The notes beneath the pieces were generated by a model that made no database searches, was not told the DNA's origin, and worked only from the letters and a program-made list of their open reading frames with translations. 64,000 bases of DNA from Crossaster papposus (Eukaryota > Echinodermata > Asteroidea > Velatida > Solasteridae): the NCBI GenBank assembly GCA_037893245.1, contig JBAIAA010000441.1, positions 372,001-436,000 of the forward strand, in the 5' to 3' direction. Of the stretch, positions 48,901-54,282 are shown in pieces; within the stretch, counting starts at the first letter, position 1, and each line of letters begins with the position of its first letter. The translations under genes were made by a program, and so were the position numbers.

Positions 48901-51900
48901 GCTCAGTTGGTAGAGCTCCGGTCCAGTATTCCGAAGGTCGCAGGTTCTAGTCCCGCCTTGCAATTTCTTTGTTCACTATTACATTTTTAAGAATCTGAGA
49001 TTTTAACAGAAACTGTTTCTTTGTTTTCACTTCAGAGTAAACAGCATGTAAAGTAAACAGCATGCCCCTTTTCACGTATTAAATACGTGACGAGTTGTAG
49101 CGCCATCGGACCAAATTGCTCATGACATAAAATATAATGGTAAATTTTGATTGATCGTGATTGTTCAAACAAACAAACAAACAAATTAACACATTTGGTG
49201 TATTATGTCGCAAAAAAAGTAAAATTGAGTTATATACATGGTTAAAAAGCCCACAATGTAAGCTTTCATTTGGTATATAATAGTTCTCCATAACCGGATT
49301 CAAATTACACAACTGAGAAAACGGGCTTTGAAATAGCCGGCTCTGTTGTACTACAACAGAACAATGCACACAAAATGATCGTTTTTCGCACTTTATTTAT
49401 CAAAATCAACATTTCTTTGAATGAAACCTGTATTACTATGGGTATTAAACATGTCATTCATGAAAAAAAAAATGAAAATCACATTTTGATGAAATGTTCA
49501 CCCTCTCAATATTGGTTAGGCTATTACATGATAATGCACAGCGCGACTTAATACACCTTTTTGTAGAGCTGGTCAGATTTTGCCAATAGGTTAGGAATAT
49601 ATACTGTATATATATGGTCCATTTGAATGCTCATTTGGCCAAAATTGCTTTAAAAAATAACGTGCAGAAGCACAAAAACAGTTGGTCCAACGGCGAAAGG
49701 GCATAAAATTGCAGCTTTATTCGGCCAACAATAATCCCATACGGCAAATATGAACAAAATGTAAACCAAGATTAGCGGGCCGACATCAAGAGGAAAAATA
49801 TTAAAACATTGTTTGAGGGTGAAGAAGGGAGGGGGATGGGGAGGGGATGATTTGACACGGAATGACCCAATACCTGAGATTTCCAACCATTGAGTTCATG
49901 GAGGGCAGGTCCAGCAGGCTCATCAGGAAGGCTTTCCTTGCCCTGAGGACGTCCTTGGGCATCCCATGGATGGTGCCAAAATAGTTCAGGGTCTCGCTGA
50001 TAGTGAAGTCCTCATACAAAGCAGTTTCCTGTAACCCCAAAAACAATTGCAACTCTGAAAAACAAATTTTCTCCCGAAACGTTGCACCATCAACGTCAAC
50101 CAGTTCACGTCGGATGCCGTGTATACATGCAACGTTTTGCCGGAATTCAAAACGAATGACGGATAAACAGGTCGCTAGCAAGTCTAGAAATATCCGTCGG
50201 CGACTGGCTCGGAACGAGCAAGGCTGGATATATCAGGGTGTGCTACTCACAGATGCCGGCCTGAACTCGTCTAGGATCGAGGTTTATGAAAAACAATCCA
50301 GTGCCTGGGCCAGGCCAATGTCGTAAAAATGCCAAGCGCTTTTGTATGAAACGTTTTGATTGGTTAATACGATCCCAAATGCATTTGTTTGCATTTCATG
50401 TACCAATCACGAACGTCCTAGCTTACGAGATCGTGATGTCGAGCATCGTGACCGTTTTACAAACCCCAGCTTACGTTTCGTTTCTGGCTCCACCGCCATT
50501 GCCAAACTGCATAAACAAAGCCACTCAGAGACGAAGCTGGAGTTTGGGAAACAACCTGCGTCATTTCTAGCACAGTCGCATCCGTTTTGGTGGTTTTTTT
50601 CGAGCATAAACACACTCGCCAACGCTTTGAAATAGGATTTTATCTGGCCTTTAAAAAACTGGTCAAAACCTTTATTTTATTTTCAACAAATTGTTGCACG
50701 AAATACGGCCCTTTTTTTTGGTGTTTGCCTCCCGTCCAACTCATACCTGAGGCATGTATCCCACCGAGCTTCCCGGTATCCCGTGCCCCCTGGTTCCCGG
50801 CGGCTTGCCCAGGGTCCAAATGGTTCCCTGGTCCATGCTCAGCCTTCCCAGAATGCACCGCAGGAGGGTAGTCTTGCCACAGCCGCTGGGACCCAGTAGC
50901 CCGTATCTGTAAGTCAGCAGTGCACGCACATAAAAGTTATTATACAGATCCTTGTCATGTGATTGGTGGAACTCGCATCACGTGACATTGATTGTTATTA
51001 TAATAATAATGGGGGGAGGGGGACTATTCATCCTTACGGACAGTTGAGAAGCTAAATTGCGAAGAATGCGGCTACAACGTGGTCGAGTCGATGGCATTTA
51101 GACAGCCGCCATACGAACCTATATATCCGACCACAGAGCACATTAGCCAGTGATCGATTGAATTTTGCTTACAATTATTATCCCTGTTCACCAGGAACGA
51201 GACCATTTATGCAGCAGCTGAAGATCAGCGCATGTGGTCTCTACCTTCACAGGTACCCTTTTATAATCCTGGGTAGAGAGAGGTAATTGCAGTAGAGTGT
51301 CTTGCCCAATAACACAAGCACCATGTTCCCGTCGGGATTCGAACCCGTGTACTAACGCACACGAGTCGAATACCGTAACCATTGAACCGCAACGCCCAAT
51401 TGCTCTAATTCCCGCTGGGACTCAAAAAAGTTCCATCCGCTCCTGGATTTTAATGAACAGTTAGGATCTACCCTTGTTCCCACGGCCTTTTAACAGTTGA
51501 CCATCGCTAATTTTGAACAGCAGAGCGCGGCTGACGCATGCCAAAATCTGGGGAGAAAGTTGTGACCTAATTTGTGCTCCTTGACAACTGCACACAATCA
51601 TGGCGGCGACGTCAACAGATGTGCCAAGTTCTAGTCCACTTCGGACATCGGTCAGTTATATATTAGATAACTGACCAAAACAAATAATTATTGATTGGCT
51701 CTAAATTGTGGACTGTGAAAAATATTGTTATTGCTCGGTAAAATCTGGACTTTGCCGCGTGAAATGTACAATTTCAGATTTTACCTTGCGATTATATTCC
51801 TCCCAATCAACTTTGAGCCACTTAATATTTGTATACTAAGGAGATAATAGTATGACAGAGCAGTATAGAAAAGTGTGGTTTAAAACCAGAATCTGACCTG

Positions 51901-52668
51901 GGGCCAATTTCACGGAGCTGCTAAGCACAAAAATTTGCTTAGCATGAAAAAACAAGGTTACATACCAAATTTTCACGTGATCTTTATTGTTTTTTGATTG
52001 ATAATCAGAGCTTTTTTGCTTAGCATGAAAAACACTTAGAATTTTGGCTGATATAACTTGTTTTTAATGAGCAAGACTTTTTTGTGCTAAGCAAATTTGT
52101 GTGCTTAACAGCTCCGTGAAATTGGCCCCAGGCCCAGGGATGAGATTGCCAAAAAAATAAAGTCTGAAAATAGATGACATTTTTGGAAGATGCATTCATC
52201 TTTCTACAAATAATGTCTTTTTCTGTGATTCAAAAAGCCTGATTTCAGACACAAGTCGGCAAGGAGCTATTTTTGTTGGCCGAACCTCAAACCATTTTTG
52301 GTTTAGAGCACCAGGCCATGTGACCTGGGCCCAATTTCATAGCGCTGCTTAAATTAAAGGGAAATAAAAATTATATTTTACCTAGTCTAAAAAAACAACA
52401 TACTGACCCTGCAGAAAATTTGTTTTGCTTTGTTATCGAGAACGACTCGCGACTCATTTTTATTTGGCCTTACTTGGGGTCATACTAATCTCCTCTAAAT
52501 ACTGTCTCATTTGAGATCGTGTCCTAAGTTTAGTTACACAACTTACACGGTTCCCCGCGGTACCAACATACTCAGGTTTTGTAGAACCTCGAGACGGCTG
52601 GTACCCCGCCCATAGTGTTTCTTTATGTTGATGCACTGCACGGCAGCGTCGACACTACTGTCCGTCAT
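24804..52668 (-). CDS. ABC transporter, subfamily H type (ABCG23-like half-transporter), 20 coding exons
   Basis: An ATP-driven half-transporter with one N-terminal nucleotide-binding domain and a C-terminal ABC2-type membrane domain; the substrate is unknown. Joining 20 exons gives 2,121 bp and 706 residues, with GT/AG at every intron and no frame break. Seen in the protein: Walker A GPSGCGKT (46-53), Q-loop glutamine 94, signature LSGGE (145-149), Walker B LLILDE (165-170), D-loop GVDP (174-177), H-loop His203. A variable linker with a glutamine run (about 258-266) and a Ser/Asp-rich stretch follows. A first membrane helix lies at about 346-366, then a large extracellular loop, then five or so helices from about 506. 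The motif ERREGLLDR lies between helices, and the protein ends FLRIRK. NBD-first order with this loop fits the ABCH/ABCG23 family, which is missing from mammals but present in invertebrates and some fish. Start: ATG at 52668 with A at -3, and in-frame homology begins just after it. It should work as a dimer. Another ABC2-type subfamily name is possible, but the transporter call is secure. Confidence 0.95.
25197..25256 (+). repeat. 12-bp minisatellite AAAACAATACGG
   Basis: Five imperfect units of GAAAACAATACG lie in intron 19 of the transporter. Confidence 0.9.
25382..25621 (-). mobile_element. AACCAGTTCGCGCCGG-ended small element, copy 1
   Basis: A ~240-bp element with inverted ends near AACCAGTTYGMGCCGG, in intron 19. 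Related copies lie at 34922-35160, 48039-48236 and near 50099. The copies share internal blocks such as GAGCAAGGCCGG. The open frames on either strand are accidental. Confidence 0.85.
25974..26078 (-). CDS. ABC transporter exon 19
   Basis: Residues 637-672: [20 protein letters not shown] then [14 protein letters not shown], the re-entrant segment and P-[QT]-hydrophobic region before the last helix. Confidence 0.95.
26172..26640 (+). repeat. 15-bp minisatellite CAGACTGGGCRACCR (array 1)
   Basis: About 31 units fill most of intron 18. Central units have CAACCA and flanking ones CGACCG. The 15-bp period keeps all frames open on both strands, producing long low-complexity frames that are not genes. 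Confidence 0.97.
26677..26836 (-). CDS. ABC transporter exon 18 (TM4-TM5)
   Basis: Residues 584-637: two helices around [18 protein letters not shown], ending [10 protein letters not shown]. Only about 36 bp separate its donor from a 15-bp minisatellite. Confidence 0.95.
27607..27710 (-). CDS. ABC transporter exon 17 (TM3)
   Basis: Residues 549-583: [15 protein letters not shown] then a strongly hydrophobic helix ending VFK. Donor GTCAGT. Confidence 0.95.
27757..27835. mobile_element. GCTTAGCA-type small element fragment
   Basis: TCAATTTCACTTAGCTGCTA followed by AGCACAAACATTTGCTTAGC matches the left end of the element at 51899-52135. The right part is replaced by the adjoining 14-bp minisatellite. 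Confidence 0.75.
27826..28510 (+). repeat. 14-bp minisatellite GGACTACTCGCAAT
   Basis: About 49 units in intron 16, in domains with different unit versions: GGACGGCTCGCGAT and AAGGACGGCTCGCG on the left, GGACTACTCGCAAT on the right. The 42-bp common multiple leaves three overlapping open frames, which are rejected as genes. Confidence 0.97.
28664..28752 (-). CDS. ABC transporter exon 16 (TM2 and ERREGLLDR)
   Basis: Residues 519-549: the second half of TM2, then the cytoplasmic motif [15 protein letters not shown]. Confidence 0.95.
29221..29291 (-). CDS. ABC transporter exon 15 (end of outer loop)
   Basis: Residues 496-519: [20 protein letters not shown] then the first residues of TM2. The FxDFxAPG pattern is typical of this family. 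Its acceptor region is duplicated 551 bp upstream in the transcript. Confidence 0.94.
29291..29371 (-). repeat. Duplicated intron-14 segment, copy A (with exon 15 acceptor)
   Basis: About 81 bp starting with the polypyrimidine tract and AG of exon 15. It recurs, with a few changes, at 29842-29922. Confidence 0.9.
29365..29835 (+). repeat. 15-bp minisatellite CAGACTGGGCGACCA (array 2)
   Basis: About 31 units in intron 14. The unit is essentially the same as in the array at 26172-26640, two introns away. The left edge has AAAGACTGGGCGCTT units, the middle CGACCA, the right edge CAACCA. It lies between two direct repeats. Confidence 0.97.
29842..29922 (-). repeat. Duplicated intron-14 segment, copy B (decoy splice acceptor)
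   Basis: This second copy carries an intact CTTCTTTGTCTTTCAG acceptor on the minus strand, ahead of the real exon 15 acceptor in the transcript. It would open into the minisatellite. Confidence 0.88.
29926..30298 (+). repeat. 16/15-bp minisatellite TACCAAGGGTCATGAA
   Basis: About sixteen 16-bp units are followed by about nine 15-bp units of TACCAAGGGTCATCA, also in intron 14. The one-base shorter unit version occupies its own contiguous block, a sign of stepwise local expansion. Confidence 0.97.
30570..30623 (-). CDS. ABC transporter exon 14 (outer loop)
   Basis: Residues 478-495, [18 protein letters not shown]; phase 0 at both ends, donor GTGAGA. Confidence 0.9.
31294..31343 (-). CDS. ABC transporter exon 13 (outer loop)
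   Basis: Residues 461-477, [16 protein letters not shown]; a 50-bp exon that restores phase 0. Confidence 0.9.
31537..31610 (-). CDS. ABC transporter exon 12 (outer loop)
   Basis: Residues 436-461, reading [19 protein letters not shown] then YLDM; NYS and NAT are possible N-glycosylation sites. The donor is GTAAAG. Confidence 0.9.
31732..31910. mobile_element. Second copy of the CAAGTCC-type inverted-repeat element
   Basis: It begins TCAGAGTTGTATTCGAGTTC and ends GACTTGATTACAACTCTGA, inverted ends of about 20-30 bp. Internal sequence matches 20545-20871, but here the CAAGTCCCTG unit is present only about twice. Confidence 0.85.
31960..32092 (-). mobile_element. TTAA-type small element, 3' part
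   Basis: TTAAAGGAAGAAACACCATT, then TGCAGATATC, and GGCATCCAGCAAAAGAATTG match the reverse complement of the 3' part of the elements at 45946-46325 and 58733-59103. Confidence 0.8.
32311..32414 (-). CDS. ABC transporter exon 11 (outer loop)
   Basis: Residues 402-436, containing [17 protein letters not shown], a conserved extracellular-loop segment of ABC2_membrane_3 proteins. Confidence 0.92.
32509..32620. repeat. Near-perfect hairpin with ~50-bp arms
   Basis: GGTAGGGTGGTTCTGATAAG then AACCGGTG is followed after about 8 bp by its inverted copy. The outer stems GTGAAAGGAT / ATCCTTTCAC also pair. It lies in intron 10 and would form a long stem in DNA or pre-mRNA. Confidence 0.93.
32641..33069. 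mobile_element. Inverted-repeat element with ~36-bp ends
   Basis: The left end ATGTGACCTGTCATCACAAA, then ATAAGCGTAAAGTCG, is repeated inverted at the right (CGACTTTACGCTCATTTTGT, then GATAACAGGTCACAT). It is 429 bp long and non-coding, in intron 10. Confidence 0.88.
33373..33538 (-). CDS. ABC transporter exon 10 (TM1 and outer loop)
   Basis: Residues 346-401: helix [20 protein letters not shown], then the extracellular segment ending with DNYTVHQ, where NYT is a possible N-glycosylation site. Confidence 0.94.
33935..34031 (-). CDS. ABC transporter exon 9 (membrane elbow)
   Basis: Residues 314-346. It contains [18 protein letters not shown], the amphipathic elbow typical of ABC2-type domains, leading straight into the first membrane helix. 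Confidence 0.92.
34696..34837 (-). CDS. ABC transporter exon 8 (linker)
   Basis: Residues 267-314, a hydrophilic Ser/Asp-rich linker containing SRSGSSPKR and DEDRTDHKS. It has no catalytic motif. It is supported by phase and splice sites, and is the least conserved-looking exon. Confidence 0.85.
34922..35160 (+). mobile_element. AACCAGTTCGCGCCGG-ended small element, copy 2 (full)
   Basis: Perfect inverted ends AACCAGTTCGCGCCGG and CCGGCGCGAACTGGTT. A TTAA-type element starts immediately after it at 35157. Confidence 0.9.
35157..35440 (+). mobile_element. TTAA-type small element, copy 1 (3' end missing)
   Basis: It begins GTTAAAGGTAGGATACACTA and shares the TTGGGGGGTTGT, TTACAATCATG and CGCAATCATTTTGCTGGATG blocks with the copies at 45946 and 58733. 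The terminal inverted repeat at the right is lost. Confidence 0.85.
35571..35654 (-). CDS. ABC transporter exon 7 (linker with Gln run)
   Basis: Residues 239-266. It begins [10 protein letters not shown], the usual last NBD helix, and ends in five glutamines encoded only by CAA, then LQ. The CAA run is a trinucleotide microsatellite and may vary in length. Confidence 0.93.
35985..36450. repeat. Dispersed ~450-bp repeat, copy 1
   Basis: Blocks such as TTTGGTATATAATAG, CTGAGAAAACAGG and ATAATGCACAGCGCGACT recur in the same order at 49180-49560. Both copies are intronic (introns 6 and 3). The class is not recognised. Confidence 0.8.
36476..36550 (-). CDS. ABC transporter exon 6
   Basis: Residues 214-238: [10 protein letters not shown] to DYYQMP. 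This is the end of the NBD. The acceptor follows a TTTTCTTTTCAG tract and the donor is GTAAGG. Confidence 0.95.
36676..36885 (+). repeat. 12/11-bp minisatellite GCCAGCCGAAAA
   Basis: About eight 12-bp GCCGAAAAGCCA units, then GCCGCAAAGCCA, then 11-bp GCCGCAAGCCA units, in intron 5 just past exon 6. Apparent Pro/Ala/Glu/Lys-rich frames arise from the period. Confidence 0.95.
37455..37680 (-). mobile_element. tRNA-related SINE fragment (minus strand)
   Basis: On the minus strand a box B-like GGTTCGAATCCCGCC is followed by GGATTGGGTTTTTAGTCCCT and GGTTTTCCTCCCACC, a core that resembles deuterostome SINE central domains. No intact box A was seen. Confidence 0.65.
37745..38150. repeat. Direct duplication of ~160 bp in intron 5
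   Basis: Two copies (about 37745-37905 and 37975-38150) share AATCAGAAGACG, AGATACAGGGAGCAGATCAC and GCTCC blocks with unequal spacing. No transposon ends are seen. Confidence 0.75.
38520..38705 (+). repeat. 12-bp minisatellite GACTCAGATTGA
   Basis: About 14 degenerate units of GACTCAGATTGA / GACTCGGATTGA in intron 5, flanked by CAAGTCC-like sequence at 38437 and TACTTGACAACACTGG at 38722. Confidence 0.85.
39586..40035. mobile_element. Inverted-repeat element, ~30-bp ends (GTGACCCGCTCCATCG)
   Basis: AATATGTGACCCGCTCCATC at the left is inverted at the right as ATGGAGCGGGTCACATAT. The element is 450 bp. Small frames inside it are not credible genes. Confidence 0.8.
40036..40951. other. Intron 5 stretch before the receptor; GCTTAGCA-type element
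   Basis: 40660-40840 is a copy of the GCTTAGCA-type element: CCAATTTCCTAAAACACGTA left, TACACGTTTTATGAAATTAG right. TTGTGTTTTCGGCAG ending at 40951 is a candidate acceptor for a receptor 5'UTR exon. No coding exon is seen. Confidence 0.6.
41142..42068 (+). CDS. Class A (rhodopsin-like) G-protein-coupled receptor, intronless
   Basis: A 308-residue seven-helix plasma-membrane receptor. Class landmarks are all present: N19 in TM1 (GN), D47 in TM2 (NQAVADLL), C76 at the top of TM3 paired with C154 in the second outer loop, ERY in place of DRY at 102-104, W131 in TM4, P182 in TM5, CWLP at 254-257 in TM6 and NPIIY at 285-289 in TM7. The third inner loop is about 40 residues and basic; the tail is short (KKLFKRNR). 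The N-terminus before TM1 is only about five residues and has no glycosylation site. The helix signatures resemble peptide receptors of the galanin/somatostatin/allatostatin-A type, but the ligand cannot be read from sequence. The gene sits antisense inside intron 5 of the ABC transporter. GC content is clearly higher than in the surrounding intron, which also leaves other frames open. Confidence 0.95.
   Translation: MDVLGIISIPIGIVGVIGNSIVCLVIWHDAELHTLTNTFIVNQAVADLLCSLILPLQFNIPSPDPLPEGSYGEFICKVWTFEYILWLFLNASTLGLAALTFERYLAIVFPFRYIAITVTKCLPVTLIATTWLLSVASATLTLSTVEFSAAENRCDVSPDLELRNPPLHALLIVDSVFLFLLPAVLMLFAYVHIMLVLRRKARTVQPMPSTTHARAHSISEPKAPPQEMQNASMLRASKNVIKTLLLVFGVYIICWLPNLIAFVVNFSDEVYALTIILGAANSCANPIIYALKYKSFQAGLKKLFKRNR
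42069..43960. other. Receptor 3' flank and GAGGATT repeat region
   Basis: No further coding exon is seen. Repeats at 42750-43180 are listed separately. I found no canonical AATAAA near the receptor stop, so its 3' end is not placed. Confidence 0.6.
42750..43180 (+). repeat. Degenerate GAGGATTTTTGAGGATTGAG repeats
   Basis: Irregular repeats of GGAGGATTTTTGAGGATTGAG, some in inverted form (CAATCCTCAAAAATCCTC) at the left edge. A shorter related patch lies at 48268-48420 and a trace near 30420-30490. Confidence 0.85.
44062..44590 (-). repeat. ~87-bp tandem repeat, six copies
   Basis: Each unit contains TTCTTCCACACTTTCCTCTA, then GTAGCCCACACC, GGCCTTTGGCCTTGTGATGG, then GAGATCATATCTTGTTT. Units are 85-95% alike. 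The period is a multiple of three, so minus-strand frames of 60-100 codons result. No protein family is recognised. Confidence 0.92.
45123..45885 (-). mobile_element. piggyBac-family transposon relic
   Basis: The left end TTAACCCTTAGCACGCTA and right end TAGCGTGCAAAGGATAA are inverted copies with TTAA-like outer bases, matching the TTAA-CCCTTTGCACGCT style of piggyBac-family ends. Subterminal CGACTGGAGTCGCC palindromes lie near the right end. Only 0.76 kb remains, so most of the transposase is deleted. Confidence 0.75.
45376..45621 (-). pseudogene. piggyBac transposase N-terminal remnant
   Basis: An 81-codon frame starting [20 protein letters not shown] continues FEGLF, the acidic N-terminus typical of PGBD-type transposases. 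No DDD catalytic core follows. It is inside the piggyBac-like ends, so I read it as a deletion derivative. Confidence 0.6.
45946..46325 (+). mobile_element. TTAA-type small element, copy 2
   Basis: It shares the ATACCATTGGTAATTGCTTG left region and the CTGCAAATGATGTATCCTAC right end with the copies at 35157 and 58733. The inverted ends read AAAGGTAGGATACACC in the best copies. Confidence 0.85.
46326..47344. other. Intron 5 stretch, nothing recognised
   Basis: No coding exon, SINE or tandem array is seen. A GGGTACCCGGGTACCCG palindromic patch lies at 47220-47265. Confidence 0.5.
47345..47555 (-). repeat. 54-bp tandem repeat of the TTAA-element terminus, four copies
   Basis: Each 54-bp unit contains AATGGTGTATCCTACCTTT and ATAATTCAAGCAGTTACC, the reverse complement of the left end of the elements at 45946 and 58733. 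Four units stand head to tail. Confidence 0.9.
47713..47806 (-). CDS. ABC transporter exon 5 (H-loop)
   Basis: Residues 182-213. It contains [17 protein letters not shown] with the switch histidine at 203. The 11.2-kb intron 5 follows. Confidence 0.96.
47868..48037. mobile_element. GCTTAGCA-type small element, partial
   Basis: GGGCCAATTTTATAAAATAT, then AAGCACAAACATTTGCTTAG, at the left; the right end is replaced by the AACCAGTTCGCGCC element at 48039. Confidence 0.75.
48039..48236 (+). mobile_element. AACCAGTTCGCGCCGG-ended small element, copy 3 (truncated)
   Basis: The left end is intact. It matches the full copy at 34922 through GAGTTTCGTTAAAAATA and then stops. Confidence 0.85.
48458..48565 (-). 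CDS. ABC transporter exon 4 (signature and Walker B)
   Basis: Residues 146-182. It contains [11 protein letters not shown] and [13 protein letters not shown]. The catalytic glutamate (E170) is intact. Confidence 0.97.
48708..48965. mobile_element. Head-to-head tRNA-Thr-like foldback
   Basis: A minus-strand tRNA-like sequence (about 48711-48797) and a plus-strand one (about 48891-48962) face away from a shared centre. Both have GATAGCTCAGTTGGTAGAGC (box A) and a box B-like GGTTCGAGTCC / GGTTCTAGTCC. The anticodon loops read GGT and AGT (threonine). The first has a 16-bp duplication in its anticodon arm, and acceptor stems are imperfect, so neither is a confident functional tRNA. The flanks are also inverted copies (AACAAAGAAAATGGCAAGGC against its reverse), making a ~250-bp palindrome in intron 3. 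Confidence 0.8.
49180..49560. repeat. Dispersed ~450-bp repeat, copy 2
   Basis: Matches 35985-36450 in order (GAGTTATATACATGGTTAAA, TTTGGTATATAATAG, ATAATGCACAGCGCGACT). Confidence 0.8.
49874..50028 (-). CDS. ABC transporter exon 3 (NBD helical domain)
   Basis: Residues 95-146. It begins [18 protein letters not shown], typical of the segment after the Q-loop, and ends NL before the signature serine, which is split across the intron. Confidence 0.95.
50099..50300 (+). mobile_element. AACCAGTTCGCGCCGG-type element, diverged copy 4
   Basis: ACCAGTTCACGTCGGATG, then AATTCAAAACGAATGACGGA, resembles the other copies with many changes. It lies in intron 2, just past exon 3. Confidence 0.65.
50747..50906 (-). 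CDS. ABC transporter exon 2 (Walker A)
   Basis: Residues 41-94. It contains [17 protein letters not shown] and ends exactly at the Q-loop glutamine (YMPQ). The donor is GTATGA, phase 0. Confidence 0.96.
51020..51405 (-). mobile_element. tRNA-headed SINE (minus strand)
   Basis: Read on the minus strand, it starts GGGCGTTGCGGTTCAATGGT (box A region). It continues with GGGTTCGAATCCC (box B), TTGGGCAAGACACTCTACTG, ACCACATGCGCTGAT, and ends near CACGTTGTAGCCGCATTCTT. The element at 61686-62035 matches it end to end. Confidence 0.88.
51899..52135. mobile_element. GCTTAGCA-type small element, full copy
   Basis: Inverted ends GGGGCCAATTTCACGGAGCT and AGCTCCGTGAAATTGGCCCC are perfect over 20 bp; the subterminal GCTAAGCACAAAAATTTGCT is also mirrored. 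It lies in intron 1. Shorter relatives lie at 27757, 40660, 47868 and 52328. Confidence 0.93.
52547..52668 (-). CDS. ABC transporter exon 1 (start codon)
   Basis: Residues 1-41. It begins [12 protein letters not shown] and covers the first NBD strands up to the residue before the Walker A loop. The donor is GTAAGT after phase 2. The minus strand has a possible 5'UTR acceptor (TATCTCAG) at about 52747, so a leader exon upstream is likely. Confidence 0.93.
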
Positions 52669-52746
52669 TTTTCAAGAAGACAAAGTTGATTTCCACAATT
52701 TCTTAAACAGCGAGATTTAAAACTCTTCCTTCAGGACAACGTTACC
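52669..52746 (-). other. Probable 5'UTR part of transporter exon 1
   Basis: An acceptor-like TATATCTCAG on the minus strand ends at about 52747, followed by 78 bases without an upstream ATG and then the start codon. A further leader exon upstream was not located. Confidence 0.5.
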
Positions 52747-52749
52747 CTG

Positions 52750-53545
52750 AGATATAAACAAAAAAACATTTTTACGGTATTTAGATTAGAAATAATTAGT
52801 AGTCACACTGACAAAACTGCCAAAATAATAATAATAATAATAATAATAACAACCAATTTAATAATAGCGCCAAATCCGTCAAAAATTGACACTCGGGCGC
52901 TTCACAAAAAAACATGTATCGTCAGACCCTCTAAATCCACGCGGTCCTATTTCTACGTATTCACATTTAATTTACGTTTGGCAACACGCGCGCGTGCATG
53001 AGCGTTCGTGCGCAGATTACGGAGGGTCAAGGCTACATTTAAAACCCAATATTTTTTTATTTTTTTTAATTACACAAAAATACATCTTCAATACAATAAT
53101 TACAATTACAATGCACAATATAAATTAAAATATAAAATATAAATTAAAATATAAAACAATTACAAAATTTTAATATATAAAAACAGGCAAATTAAATGGA
53201 CAGGACATCAATCAACGCGAACAGCATGACAACCACGACAAGTGACTTAGTTAGAGGAGACTTAGCAAATCAAACAGAGCTGGTTAACACACAAAATATG
53301 GACAAATAAATGGACTGAAAGTAGATAGGATAGACAAGACACACAATCTGTTTGATAAAAACAGAAAAACATCAAACAGACAAAGTGGAAGGCCGGAAAG
53401 GGAGAGTTTCGGGCCATTAAAATGTCTGCTAAAGCCAAGGCGCTTTAGTTTAAATTATAGATAATACAGAAATTAATACAATAAAAACAACAAAAATAAT
53501 AAAACAGGCAATATCATGCATCTTATAATCATCTTTAACTCTCAC
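52750..53545. other. Upstream flank of the transporter, no gene seen
   Basis: AT-rich sequence with an AAT microsatellite at about 52825-52850. No promoter element could be called. Confidence 0.5.
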
Positions 53546-54282
53546 CCTAAGGCCATGAGAATGAAAGTATGAGTTTACCGTCCACCGCCCGCATGGTCGT
53601 GGCGCCACCGCATGAAAAATTTCATTATTTAAAAAATTTTCATTATTTCTCAAAAAAAGTTGCACAGTTTTATCCCAAAAGTCTGTTTCACTTATTCCCT
53701 CCAAAAACGACGAATTCTACACCTACGATCATGCGTTGTTCAGGGAGACATCTAGCGACTTGTAGTTACACTATTACTGGGCGCCAAACGTGTCAGCCAA
53801 TCACCGTCGTCCTCTTTCATCGGCTTGGCAACGCTTGGTGTGGGATTTCCCGTGTTGCATGTGCGTAAGTATTTTCATCATATCGAGCATTAAAACGATG
53901 AAAAGTCATAAATACGCAAATGAAAACCTGAATAATGTTTTGATGAATCTCGTAGATGTAATTACATCAAACGATGGCACAAATCTAACACGATATCTTG
54001 CGATTTTTGAAGGACCCAGCCGCAGCAGACGAATGCTCGCGTCATGATACAGGTCACGTGATTGCAGTATACGGGGCGGCCCTTGTCGGTTCTATGTACT
54101 TCACTATCCATACTTCACACACTGATCAAACATGAACATGTGTTTCAAGTGTTTCAAAAATAATGAATAATGAAATAATGAAAAATATTGAATAATGAAT
54201 AATGAATAATGAAAAAAAGCCTCATCACTTTTCAAAAAGTCTCGGACGGTAAACTCATACCTAAGTTCTCATGGCCTAATGG
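53546..54282. mobile_element. Inverted-repeat element of ~740 bp
   Basis: GGCCATGAGAATGAAAGTAT, then GAGTTTACCGTCC, at the left is inverted at the right (GGACGGTAAACTCATACCTA, then AGTTCTCATGGCC). Inside are a GC-richer part with small frames on both strands and an AATAATGAATAATGA microsatellite at 54150-54215. No transposase domain is recognised. Confidence 0.75.

Noticed and set aside
48711-48962. Two functional tRNA-Thr genes
   Set aside because: Acceptor and T stems are imperfect, one copy has a 16-bp duplication in the anticodon arm, and both are part of a palindromic repeat.
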